This document shows, piece after piece, positions 28,201-42,500 of a stretch of DNA of 64,000 nt (its first letter is position 1; each line of letters begins with the position of its first letter). A model generated the notes under the pieces. That model saw only the letters and a list, made by a program, of their open reading frames with translations. It was not told where the DNA came from and searched no databases. A program made the translations under genes and the position numbers. Source of the DNA: Schistosoma haematobium. Lineage: Eukaryota > Platyhelminthes > Trematoda > Strigeidida > Schistosomatidae. Where the stretch lies: positions 84,248,364-84,312,363 of the forward strand of contig NC_067196.1 of assembly GCF_000699445.3 (NCBI RefSeq), given 5' to 3'.

Positions 28201-31200
28201 GATTAGTACAATATCTAAATACTATAAATAAGTTGATTAGTAAATCAGTATACAATAGTTGATGAAACGATCTAGAAATATTGACATTCTTTTATTATTA
28301 TTTTTTTCGTCAGAGGCCAATGGCATGGTGATGTTGATGTGCATATTTTTGAAGATTTAAGTCGTACAGAAAGAAAACGATTTTGGCAAGATATTACACG
28401 ACTTATGATGACTAGACATGAAAATATTGCTTTATTTATGGGTGTCTGTGTTAATCCGCCTAATTTTGCCATTGTAACTAGGTGAGTTTCAATGATTAAG
28501 TGAAATTATTTAACGAAGTAATACATTCTATTCATATATGATTATACTTTCAAAGTATAATTAATTTATTCTGTAATTAGAAATATGTTGAAAGTGAAAG
28601 GTCCTATAGATTTAAACAATGCAATACCTCAACATCAAATCAATATTGATAATTACTGTCGAATTCTTAAAATTAAAAAAAAAGATAATTAACAGCTGTA
28701 AAAGTTTCATTTAGACTACTGAATTAACGTATACTACTTTATACTTTCAATATCAGTCAACTTATATGAAAGTACAACAAGGAAAACCATATGGTTACAA
28801 ACTGATTCATATATGTTTAAGCAAAGATGGATGGTGGCTAGCAGTGGAATCCAGGACGTGCGTTTCATCTTATTTGGAACTCGTCAGATGGATGCCAACA
28901 TGAGACTGATCAATTGCAGTCCTAAATAACAGTGGAAAGATACAAGTAAAACGACACTAAGTGAATTTAAACTTCACCCCTTTGCACAAGCAGGTGGTTA
29001 TCAGGATTCAGTAGTTAAGTGGATAACGCGATGGCATTTGGACAGTACTGAGTCCAAGTCCCGGAGTGAACATCAACTCTGGGATGCAAGTACATCCAGC
29101 TGACGAGTCCCAAATAGGACGAAACACGAGTCAAACTGGATTTCACTGCTAGCCACTAACTATCTTTGCTTAAAAAGCTTGTGACTTAAGGCTATATCGA
29201 GGCAATCTGTACAGGATGCACATATGTCAAGAAGAGACTGATCAATTGCAGTCCTAAATAACAATGGGAAGATACAAGTAAAACGACACTAAGTGAATTT
29301 CATTCATATATAGTTAATTAACAGTAAATTGTAAACTATAATCACATAAAATCTAATAAATTTACATCATTGAATAATGAATCAAGTTAATAAACCTCAA
29401 AGCAACTAGTCTAAGAGAAAAGAAGTTAAAAATACATTACTCTTTATACATTGAAGTAATAGAAAGAGAATTTTCAACTGTTTCTAGAAAAACATGAACA
29501 TTGATATTTCCCTATGTCCATTAATTTGACCTTATTTTATTGATTAAGTCAATATGTTATTGTAAACTTTTTAACATTTACATTCCTTTTTTTTTCATTG
29601 GTTTGTCTTTTCCTTATTTATTCCCTTTTTTTCTTCTTGGTCGTTTTTCTTTTTTCTTCCACTTTATTCATCAATATTGAAATACAATGATAATGTGAAT
29701 TTCCTTAGTTTAGTTAAATATTTGGTTGTTGTTTCATAGTGAAAATTGGTCCACTCCCTTCAAATTACTGTTTATATTTCAATTAAGGTTCAAAATTCAT
29801 TCATCATGATGATATTAAATTCATTGTCAGATATATCAAAATGTTATCTTTATCGGCTAAATATATGTTGTATATTGTATATATTGTATGTTTTAACGTT
29901 TACTACCACAATGGTTCGACCTAAGTTAGAAAATGAATATCTTAGTGTTTCTAACATGTTGCTAAGTATTCATCAATAAAGACATGTTTGTCCTCAAACG
30001 ATTAAATAGAAAACTGGATCTGTATAGGTTTGAAATTTAGTTACAAAGAAGTCACTCATTAGTGATATAACTTGTGTTGAATCAAGTTTATCGATTAATT
30101 CTGTGTTTCAATAGCTGAAATTATGAATCAATTGGAGCTAGACTACCATGAAAGACCTGGAAGTACTGGACGGCCGTTTCGTTTTAGTATGGGACTCCTC
30201 AACGAGACTGATAGGTCCTGGGTTCGAATCTCGTGGGAGGTGGGGCCGTGAATGCGCAATGCTGAGGAGTCCTGTACTAGGATGAAACGGCCGTCCAGTG
30301 CTTGCAGGTTTTTCATGGTGGTCTAGCTTCAATTGACTCATGATTTCAACCAGTGATATTTCTAAAATCTCCACAAAACCCCTTTTCATAATAATTCTAT
30401 GTTTATTTATGAAATAACAGGCGTCTAAATGATCATAATCTTTTAGTTCTTTTTACTAACAATATAATGGGAACTTGAAGAATATACTGAACGTTATTTC
30501 ACATTTATCAACCTGCTTGATGATAAATTATTAAAAATAACTGTTTAATCGTCGTCTAGTATATGTTAACGTAAAGTGTAGCAAGTTAATCCAATGAACA
30601 TGTATTACAGATCTAACTTTCTTTATGAATGATGAAATTTTGTAAACTTAATAGTACAAAAGATGATATATGTGCATTCGATAACAATGCATGCTTCGAA
30701 TTCGGTGTAAGGAAGGAGCTGAATGCACGACTCAGTAGTTCGCTTATAAGTGTTAGTCTACTGAGGTTAAAAATTATACACATACATTATGTCACTGATT
30801 AACTAGTGCCAACTATTGTCCATTTCATGGTGTGTGAATTTAACTACTGATTACATGAGTAAGCGATATATAACCCAGTGTATTTTAATATATTTGTTAA
30901 AACAGTGATTCTGTCTCTTGTGGATTTGTTCCGGGCTGTTTAATAAGTCATCGTCTACAGTCCTTTCTCCTTTACATGGAGAGTTATCAGTCCTTGTTCA
31001 CTTATAGTGAGATAAGTAACCAGTTGTACTCGCAACATATAACACGTAGTCACACTTTTGTCAGTATATCTAAGATCGTACTACCTATACTTGTGAACTA
31101 CCGTAACTCTAACAACGCGAGATGAAAACATAAAATGAAGAATTATTAACTCTTTAAAGTTACGACCACAAAACAAGTAGTAGTCATTAATAAATCCAAT

Positions 31201-33523
31201 ACTCTCATTTTATATTGATTTTACACTTGATGACTATTAAATAAGCATCATATATATAAGATATTTAGGGTTACTTCAATATACAAATGAAGTTGATATA
31301 GAATAACACAAAAAATATCATTGTTAAACTGGGTGAAAGTTCACACTTGTCATATCAAATGAAATTCATACTTAATGGATATAAACATATTGACCTGAAA
31401 TAAGGTACGAATGTAGAATATAAAATCAATATCGTAATAACCAAAATGTTTCCCTGTGAATAAAACCAACATCAAAATATCTTAATGGGAATTACATCAA
31501 TCTCATAAAACATTACACCAAGTTAAGGAAAACATGAACTCATCAACCTTACTTACTTACGCCCGTTACTCCTAAGGGAGCATAGGCCCCCAACCAACTC
31601 TGTCCTGGGCCTTCCCTTCCAGTTCTATCCAATTTTTATTCATTTTTCTCATGTCTGTTTTGATTTCTTGGCGTAATGTGTTTTTCGGTCTTCCTATTTT
31701 CCTTTGGCCTTGAGGATTCCACGCGAGGGCTTGCCTTGTGGCTCCACCTGGAGCCCCTCTGAGGCTATTGCCGGTCCCAAGCCCGGATAAAAGAGGAGGG
31801 TTGGGCATGGGGTTAGCAACCCCATCCCGTAAAAAACTAACTCGTTAAAAAACGCTAACTCATCAACCTAACCCAACTTATCTAGTATTTTATCATGATA
31901 CAACATTCAATCATTGTGAATATAGCATTCAAAAGAGGTTTTTTTAGTAATTAATCAATCATTCACAACTTCAGTTAGTTTTACTAGGAATTAAAATTAT
32001 GCCAAGAGTCACTGGTCATAAAGATGCACATAACAAGTATGTTTATTTCTTTTAAGATCTCGAATCATCTCGATTTTAATCCTTACATACTAGTATTTTG
32101 AATACTAGCTAATACTAGTAATCCAAAACCTATATTCCTCACTATTTTAAACTAGTCATATGGATTTGTCTACATCTCGATGTTGATGTTTACATTGAAA
32201 CTCAAACTAATTAGGCATCATTTTAAATAACAAAGAAATATCCATTCACTGGTTTGTACATTCCTGTTGTTAATATATATATAACTCAACGGATTTACTT
32301 AAGTTAGCATAAGACTCCAGTAGAAAATGCTCTGGAGTTCTGAATACTTTGTAGTAAATACAGATCTCACTGTGAACATTAATGCTGGAGTCCAGGCACA
32401 AAATCCGCCTTTTGTAACCTACTATTAGATAATAACCAATATACAATCAACTTGCGATAGACAGTCCATGACGAGGTAAATCGATTCTTTAGTTTACTTT
32501 GTCGTAATAAAGATCACATTCATCTCAAGCAAAGTATATATAAATAATTGCAATAAATTTTCTGAAGCACAACATTCAGATCGATTAGCAATCATAAGGT
32601 ACATTAATGTACATACATAAGAGAACAATCAGTTGCAGGGCTAGAAGTCAACCTGCAAAGACAGAATGAGTGTAAATATAAGTGAAGACAATAAAATCTA
32701 AATAGAGCAAGAAATTTCATGCAATTGGTTCCCTTTATAAAGGGAACCAATTGCATGAGACAATAAAATCTACTAAGACAGACAATCTTAAACAAAGCTA
32801 TCAAACGCTCTGATATAATACTTTGAAATAATTTGGAGGTTTTTTTCTACAAGAAATAAGCATTAAAGATATTGTCTAAAATAGAAACTAAGGCTCTACA
32901 ATTAAATCATCTAACTTGGAGAATATAACACTAGCAAAAGTATTCACCTGAGCAGAAAATCTTCACCATCATTAGAAAGAATTGAATTGAATTCAACTGT
33001 CTATTGTATGCCTTAAAATCTACTGATATTTTTATTTATTATTTTGTAATATGAACTGTAAAGAAAACTTGGTTTCTGTTATTCTAACCCGAAACTTCAC
33101 ATGATAATATACATTAATACAAGACAATAATACATTACGAATAACAAATCACAAACTATACATAACTAAGATCATTTATGATTAAAAAGTGAGTAACAGG
33201 TTCACAATTAATCAATACTTATTTATGTGCGATGAAACCCACGTCAATAGTTTCTGAATAAAATGGAAGCTTAAGAAGGTGAAGATTTGTAGCTCAGGTG
33301 AATGATTTTGTTGGAGTTTTGTTCTCTGAGCTGGATCGTTTGGTCGTGAAGCTTTCATCGTTCTTCTGAACTTCAGGTGGAAATTTTTGCTGATGATCTC
33401 GTTCAGAAGAATGATGAAAGCTTCACGACCAAACCATCCAGCTCAGAGAAAAAAACTCCACCAAGAAAAATGAAAGCTTACAATTCAGGCAGTGCAAAAC
33501 TACAACAGACTTGATATTTCATA

Positions 33524-33560
<37 letters not shown>

Positions 33561-36500
33561 TTATTTATTTATTTATAACCTATCCAGTTATATCTAACAT
33601 TAACCATAATGTATCAAATATTACATAATCATCTATTTTATAAATCAATCATATTTGTTTCCACAACAACAACAAAAACTAATTCTCTCTATTTATAAAT
33701 TTCTCTTTTTCTCTTCCCTCAAAAATTTAGTGCATGTAAAGGTATATCACTCTATACTAAACTTCATATAAAACGTGAAAAATTATCTCATACAAATCAA
33801 TTATATTTATTACGTCAAATAGCTAATGCTATCACTTATTTACATAGCCGAAATAATCCCATTGTAGTACGTCGTTTATCGAGTAAAAATATTTTTTTAA
33901 AACCTAAAATGAATTTGTATTTAACTGATTATTCAATGGTAGATTGTGATTATCAAGTGTAAGTTAATTCATTCATTTTATTATATTCTTTATTTTTTTG
34001 TTTATTTATTATTAAAATAGATTACACTACTTATATTATATAAAATACTACTTAAATTAAAAAAACCGAGACTATAATTTGTGGTTAACCTTTGAATGGA
34101 TCCTAAATGACCTTGAGAAATATTAGCCAATCAGCAAACAGACAGTATAGAAGAAAAAATGTTATACAAAACCAAAGAAATAAAATGGATACACTTCTTA
34201 TACGTGGTTCAAAAACTTGTCAAGGGTAGAAAGAGGTTCAGAGGTTCTAAAATTGTAATGTATACAGTAGAGGAAATCATTTATATGGCTACAGAATAGT
34301 CGACCTCTGGAGATATGATAAAGTCTCAAAAACTCTTTCAGCCTCAACCACATAGCTTCAATATTGTTTATGTGTACTCCGGTTGTTGAGTACACAAAAT
34401 GCCACATGTGGATAATTACACGATGCACATAACTAAGCCTATGTAGGAGTCTGTACACTTTCCAATCATCCGTATATATTGTAGTACCTGGCTGCAGCCA
34501 GTGTTACTGGTGCTTTCATTATCCAGTCCGCAATAATAGTCATAATTTGCCTCATTTAGGAATTATATATGGGGTTTTCATCACGAACTGACATCAGTTA
34601 TAATGCCGAAACTCTATTTCGCCGAATAGATGAAACACTTTCTCGCCGAAATCCAAGATCTGTTATCTAATACCTGATTGATTCGTCCACAAATTATAGT
34701 CTCGCCGTTTTATTTGTTATAGCCGCTCAATTATCACGTTTTGTATAAAATCCCCTGTGAACCGATCGTACGTTAGAATTAAGCACTGAATTTGGAGCTG
34801 TGACCTTGAAATCTCTCAAACGCTTCTGATTGTCCCGTCCATAAATTATAGTTTCGCCGATCAAGTAGTAAGGTATGCGAAGCAAATATGAATACCATTC
34901 TCATAACAGATAAAATTAAGAATATATTACTGAGATAAGAATTATAAAATAATTAGGTAATTATTAAAATAAAAGTTGACCGTTTTTTTAAGTTCATTTA
35001 GTGTGTGACAGATGCATGTTAGAGTCAAGACCTTATCAGTGATCTTATTTCAAGCCTTGAATTTCACTGTTTATTTTATCTTCAATGTTAGGCTGTGCTG
35101 TACTAATTTATTCATACTAGAGAGTTGGGGATAAATTTAGACGTTCAAAATGAATTCCGAAATGTAAAATACATTCTGAAATATTGAATTCACCTAACAA
35201 ATGGACAAAAACGGCTGGATATAAAACATCTATTGAATATTAGAAACTTTGTGTATAACCATGCCTATCGAGCATTCATGCTCAGATTTGAATTACACCC
35301 AATCCAACTTAGAAAATCTCATAAAAAATTCGAATTCATTAGCAGAAAACCAGCACAAATATTTTCTAATTTGCAGAGGTAGTCACAAGTCAACATTTCC
35401 AACCTAGATTATTCATAGAGAAGGGAAGTGTAACTAGCTTTATACGTTTGTCTAAACTTTGCAAACCGAATTATATTAAGAATTTATTACTTACTTACGT
35501 ACATACACCTGTTACCCATCGTGGAGGAGCATTAGCCGCCCACCAGCCCCGTCCATCAAACTCTGTCATGGGAAATTCTTTCCAGCTGTTTCCAGTAACT
35601 ATTCATCATTTTCAGGTGTTCTTCAGATTCCCGACTCAGTGTGTTATTTGGTCTTCCTCTTCGAGATGAACGGACTAAATTTCGTAAGGATCGGTCATGC
35701 ACATGCCAAATTGCCACACTACGTATCATCATTAAACAACCAAACAATTGGAACTATTCACCATACATCAACTTACTGGACTGTGAGAAAGCGTTTGATA
35801 GTGTGGATAGGAGAACATTATGGAACATTATTCTACGTACCTGAGAAAATCATCATCATACGGAAATCATATGATGGACTTCACCGCAAATTCGTGCATA
35901 TAGGACAGCTCACAAAAAAATTTCAAGTGAGGGCCGAAGTCAGGCTGCCTAATCTCCCCCTTCTCTTTCTTCTGATGGCTGACTAGATTATGACGACCTC
36001 CACAGCTAACGGGAAGCACGTAATACAATAGATAGCTTGGATGCAACTAGATGATTTGTGCTTCATAGGTGACCAAACTCTTCTATCCCATACGCATCAA
36101 AAATGCAGGTCAAGACAGTGTAGCAGCAGCCTAAACATACACAGGGGAAAAACAAAGATCCTCAAATACAACTCGGAGAACATCAACACAATCACACCTG
36201 ATGGGGAAACTCTGAAAGAGGTGAATACCTTCATGTACATGTAAAGGCAAAGATTGGCGAAGAGAGGGCGGTCCTACAGTTGAACAACATGTGGAATCCA
36301 AAATAACTGTCAACCAATATAAAAGTCGGGATCTTCAGTACGAACATCAAGACAGATCTGTTGTACGGAGCTGAAACATGGAGAACTACTACAGTTTACC
36401 AGGACTGAGTTGGATAAAGAATGCTGGTAGGTGGTTAATGCTCTTCCACGAGGGTTAACAGGCGTAAGTAAGTTTTTAAATATTTGGTTGTCAAATTAAA

Positions 36501-39500
36501 TTTTGGATTTCTAAATACAGAGTATTTAAGTAAACTTGGTGCCGTTTCAACCGTAGTTGTTTAGTATAAGAATATTTAATATTTGTTAAAGGGATTGTGT
36601 TTGACTTTTTGTACGGTCTAATAAACCAATGTGCCTTATAAAAATTATTTTTATTACAGAGTTGTAGAGATTATTGTCCTTAATTAAAATCATGAACTTA
36701 TCTTACTGATGACCAACGTAGCTAATTCTTATCAAATGTGAGGCAGATAATCACCGAAAACAATGGAAGATGGTGACGCAACATCGTTGATTGGTTGAAG
36801 TTGGACATTAACACTGCTGGATCCCGGCTCAGTGTTCTAGAGGTTAGGTATTCGCTCAAAACCGAAGGCGTTGGGTTTAACCTAGTAACTATGCTATGCA
36901 TGACTCGATGTATGATTAAACGTAGAAGTTTCAAATCTTCCAAAAAACACAATTTCTGTAAGCTATAGAGTTGAAACTCGTTTATTTTAAGATGCTCTAA
37001 CTCATTTTATAAAAAGTGTTTTGAGATTGTAATGGACACCCATGTTGTTCAAGTATAACTGAGTATTAATATTTTCCAATAGTATGCATAGTTTAACAAA
37101 ATACGTCAAGTAGTATAACAGTGAATAGTATCAACGATATTAGATATTAAGGTTGGACTCTGTAGTAACGCATTCACCCAGGTCACTGATTTCCCTAGTT
37201 TCAATCTCTAGAAGAGTTCCATACTAGTGCGAAATAGCTGTTCATTATACTCTGATTTTCAAAAGATATCTAGCCAAAGTAGACTACAAACTGGAAAATT
37301 AATTAGAAAAAAAATTTGAAAAAAATTACAAATACTGATGTGTTCTACTGTTTGGTTAAGTTATGGCATAGGCTTCCTACAGCACTTCAAATCCAGTGTA
37401 CAAATGCAAAGATTGGAATGAATGAGAAGGTTTAACTCATGAAAGGGTTTATCTGATTCAAATAAATACTTGTTAGCTGAGACTTTGAAAAGGTCCATAC
37501 TCTGTTCCTTTCAACAGAATTTCCCGTTTAGAATTTCTCACTGACCCCTCATGAGTAGGAGCACGTCACATTCCCATATTAGTCGATCATATCAAATATC
37601 AACTGAGAAAAATCATCCTTTCTCAATATTTCATAACAGTGACGTTTCTTACATTTTCAAATATTTTTTCCGTCTACTTAATATCGATGCTGCATATAGC
37701 TGTACTTTTCATTGACAACTTCATTTTAATCATATAAACATATCTGTAGTACATCTTAACAAATTGAATGGATGTGACAGCTTAAAATGAAATATTCAGT
37801 GAAAATTATACTCTTATATACCGAATCTGTTCAAATAAATGGATTCGCTCGCAAGACCAGTAGGTCCTGGGTTCGAATCTCGCAGGAGGCGAGGTCGTGG
37901 ATGCGCAGTGCTGAGGAGTCTCACAATAGGACGAAACGGCCGTCCAGTGCTTCCAGGTTTTCCATGGTGATCTAGCTTCAACTGACTCATGATCCTAACC
38001 ATTGAAATTATTATACATGTATAGAACATTCAAAGATAAATGCACTTCAACTTCACAGACATACATATTGAAATATTTGTAATAATATAAACAATAAAAT
38101 CGATCTTTTGATGAATACTTAAGCCATTAACAATCAAACGATTATTAGACTTTCCTTGCTTTAAAAATTTCTTAATACCTTTGCTTATGTAACCTCACTG
38201 AAACCAGACGTTTATTATCAGTATTATTATCATTCTGAAAATATAAGTAAATGTATTTGCGATTGTACAGCTTTGAAAATGAATTCGCCGAAAAGAGAAC
38301 TCTTTGTTGAACTAATCTTACTTATTTTAGAAAATGTTAATTAAAAGCAATTAGTCCCTTTTATAAATTTCGATAGAACAATGAGAAGACGGAGTTTATC
38401 TGAAAAATGTGATATATTTGCGTTATACATTTCGAACAATCTGGTCATACACATATACTTATCAAGGCATTTTATATGAAAATTAATAAAGATCAATTAA
38501 ATGAGAGTTCAAGTAAAAAAGTAAAAAAAAGGGGAGAGAAACAATTTTACATTGTATAGAATGAATAAGAAATCGTTGCATTATTCTAGACCATAGAATG
38601 ACTTAAGGATTACCAAGGTAAATTCAATCTTATGACAACTTGTTTTTGTACACATAAATGAGGGGGTTAAATTTATGAATATCCAAGGCTTCAATAAACA
38701 TCACATTTTTCAGATCAACTCTATCTTCTCATTGTTCTATCGAAATAAAATCTTAATGAATAATGATGATGATAAACAAAAAGAAATTTAATTTTAATTG
38801 TTGAAATCATGAGTCAATTGAAGTTAAACTATGGTGCGTGCTACTTATATTGATATAAGTAGTAGTATATGACGCGAGTCAGGAATGCAATATCTGGCGG
38901 CAGAAAATGGGGAAGATCAAGAAAAGAAGAGCGGGAATAGAAAGCAATTAGTATGGAAATGCAAGAACAATGAAGTTCGAGACAATTATTGAACATTTTA
39001 CAAATTAAGTATTATAGTATGATTTTTCTATTTTACCAAGTAATTCTGTAATGTTGTGCTAAATAATAATTCGGTTGTCATCACCTGTGTTCTCATTCAC
39101 TACAAAATCACCATGGGAAACCTGGAAGCATTGAACGGCCGTTTCGTCCTAGTATGGGACTCCTCAGCGATGCACAAACCACGATCCCCCTCCCCTGAGA
39201 CATTCGAATCCAGAACGTATCATCTTATTATTATTATTATTTATTTTTTATTTTCTTTTATAAATAAAAATTTAGACCAGATCATATACCAATTCCATTA
39301 GATGGATTAAAATATATAGCACCAGAACTTTTAATTCATATTGATAAACAATTAAAAAAATTATATGAAAATAATTGTCAATTCATAATGAATAAATCAA
39401 AATTCATTGATTTACCAAAATATGATCTATCTAATCATAAATCATCTACAATTCATTTAATAAATATAAATAAATTAGGTTCATTGAATTCATCCAATTA

Positions 39501-42500
39501 TAAACAATTAATGAAATCTCATTTCATTAAATCAACTCTAATGAAATCATGGTCTAATCTAAATAATACAATTGATATACCAAAATTATCAAAATATATT
39601 TCATTACCAAATCTATATTTATCGGAACAATTAATGAATAATAATAATAATAATAATAAATCAATGAAATTCATTACACCGCATAAAATGAATTTCATGA
39701 AAACAATTCGTCAATATATATCAAAATCAGAACAAAAAAATTTATTAATTAAATGTGTACATATACCTGTAATAGAATTTACTACTTATACTGATATATT
39801 TGCATTTGGGTAAGATTATAATTTATTATTATTCTTTCTTTCGTATATTTCATTATTGTTGTGTGTGTTTTATTTTTTTGAGGTGAGTGCGGGGGGGGGG
39901 AGAAATTTTCACTGGAAACAATACAATAACTCTGATGTATTCTTATAAGAAGGATAAATATTTTAGATTTATATGAAACATAATCAATGATAGAGCTAAA
40001 CAGATTTTATGTGAATATGTAAGCATTGTAAGTGTTTGTGAAGATCATCCTGGATGTAGATGTATAGACCAGATATTCATATTACGTCAGGTTCTTGAAT
40101 AGAGATACATATTCAGACGCCCCACAATAGTAGCATTTCTCGACCTTAAGGCGGCGTTCGACTCTGTTGATCATGAGGTTCTGTGACAATGTTTGTCACT
40201 GAAAGGAGTACCAAAGAAGTACATTAACCTTATAAAGGCTCTCTACTCGAACACAACTGGTCGAGTGAGAGCTTATGGCAAACTGTCATCAGAATTGATT
40301 ACCTCAAGTGGTGTTCGTCAGGGCTGTCCACACTCTCTATTATTGTTGAACTTTATCGTTGACGTGCTTTTAGAGAAACTTCGTCAGTTCAGTTGGGTGC
40401 GACACGAGTTACGTATGCCCAATCACCGACTGCCTCGACGTGCGATGTTTCATGGTATAGGAGTGGGATGGAAGAAAGCTAAGGGTGGCCAGACCAAAAC
40501 ATGGCACAAGTTCATGAAGTCACTGACAAGCGGACTGAGTCATATTGGTAGGTGTTGACTTATAGTGACTCAAGTGCAATCGAGTTTAGTTGAGTCAAGG
40601 TCTTTTGTTGACCTATTTAATGGACAAAGTCATCCATGATATAACAACTTGTTGTACTATCTTTATTATTATGCTTGTATGAAATACATATGCTCGAACA
40701 TTGTTTAGCGCCTACGCATGTATTCATTCTGCTAGCTTCATTATTAACTGCTTAATCTATTCGCTGACTCATCCATTTTCCTATACATATATATATGTGT
40801 ACATTTGCACCCATTCACTACAACTACTTGCTACTGCTACAATCGTAGTTCGCTTGCTCATTCATTTTGCCTCTCTGCTGTCTGGTCCGAATTATCTACT
40901 AAATAAACTGTAGTAGCTGCTTCTTTTTTTGCCTTCTGATTTCAAACATCGTTGAAGATTATACGATAACGGTTCGAGGGTGATTAATTATCGAAGCACA
41001 GCCACTACAGACTACCCGGTTGGGGTACGCGAGATGATAGCAACCGATGGTTAGAGACCCTGAATGATATGGCTCAAAATCGTTTGCAATGATGCAGGTA
41101 CATCCACTCTTTGTGTTCTCTCAAATCCTAATCTTCTGAATTGTTCATGTCCCTTTTCTTTTTCTCTTTCCAAATTTATTTCACTGGATTATACTCCTTG
41201 AATAACATCGTCAAACCCTAATCTTTCCGATTACTGTTTATACTTTTGCTACCTCTACCACTAGGGGATTTGAATCGACAATTGTATCTCTGTGCAAATA
41301 TGGTATGGCAAATGGAACTGATGTACATACGTAAGAAGTACTACGTTGTTGCTAACTGACTAAAATGCTTCATGACCTCCATCATATGAAAATACTGGTA
41401 TATGAACAAAGAATATTCTCTGCAGTAAAGTCTCTCTGGATACCAAAATTATATTATCCAAAGTAATAATCCAAAATAGACCACGTTTAAGACAAACAAG
41501 TCATTGAAAGGTATAACATGTGAATTTAGGATTATTTATGAAATAAATTAGATAATGGATAATCTGAAGAAAATGTTGACCATGTGGATCATACTCAACA
41601 GGTAAATAGTTATTAAGTGGGATATGTATGAATAAATTAAACATAGTTATGGGTTCAGCTGCAAAAAATGATTCAGCACTGAGAATAAATGATAATTCGT
41701 TACGATAACTAGATTTATCTATTGTGATGACACAAGAGAAATTATTACCTTGCTGCTTAAGATCCCAACATACTGGGCAAATACATTTAACCTAGCACAG
41801 TTAAGGTACCAGTTAAAAACTGTACTGCTTACTGTAGTACGATAAGAAGGGATTTCACCCATATAATGTTTCCAAATATCCTGTCTCTTCATAAACAATA
41901 TTTATATATAGTGCAAATTAGGTTTCCAGAAGAAAAAATTACGTAAAAATTACCTACAAAATGAATGTAAACAATTTCTACAATCCATTTTACTAGCTAC
42001 AACCTGTTAGCATAAACATGTTTCATTATTTTAACAGTGTAATAAGAAAACAACGTTTGTCAGAACTATGTGATATATATTAGAGCAATACATTTCGATC
42101 ACGCATATACTTAATAAGAACATTTATATATAAAAATTATAGGTCAACTATGCTAGAAATGGAGGATAAGAGGAAACAAAGATAATAAAGAAAGTAACGT
42201 GAAAAACAGAATGAAACTCATCACACTGGATATTACCAGGGTAGATTTAGGGCGAGAATAAACTATTTTTGAATACGGATAGGGGGGATTGAATTTTCGT
42301 ATGATCAATGCTTCAATAAACAATACTATACACCCTTTGACACTTTTGTACAACACCACAAAAGCCGTGTTCGGATCAATCTTATGGCCTGTTTCAACTA
42401 TATTTTTTGGCAATCACATAGTTCTGATAATCTTCGTCTTATTACAATAGCCAAGTTTATAAAAAGGACTAATTGCTTCTTTACTACTTTACATGCGAAT

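Noticed and set aside
34198..34458. Host gene for a small unknown protein
   Set aside because: Matches the DDE transposase C-terminal pattern of the IS1016/Merlin group and is preceded by a frameshift.
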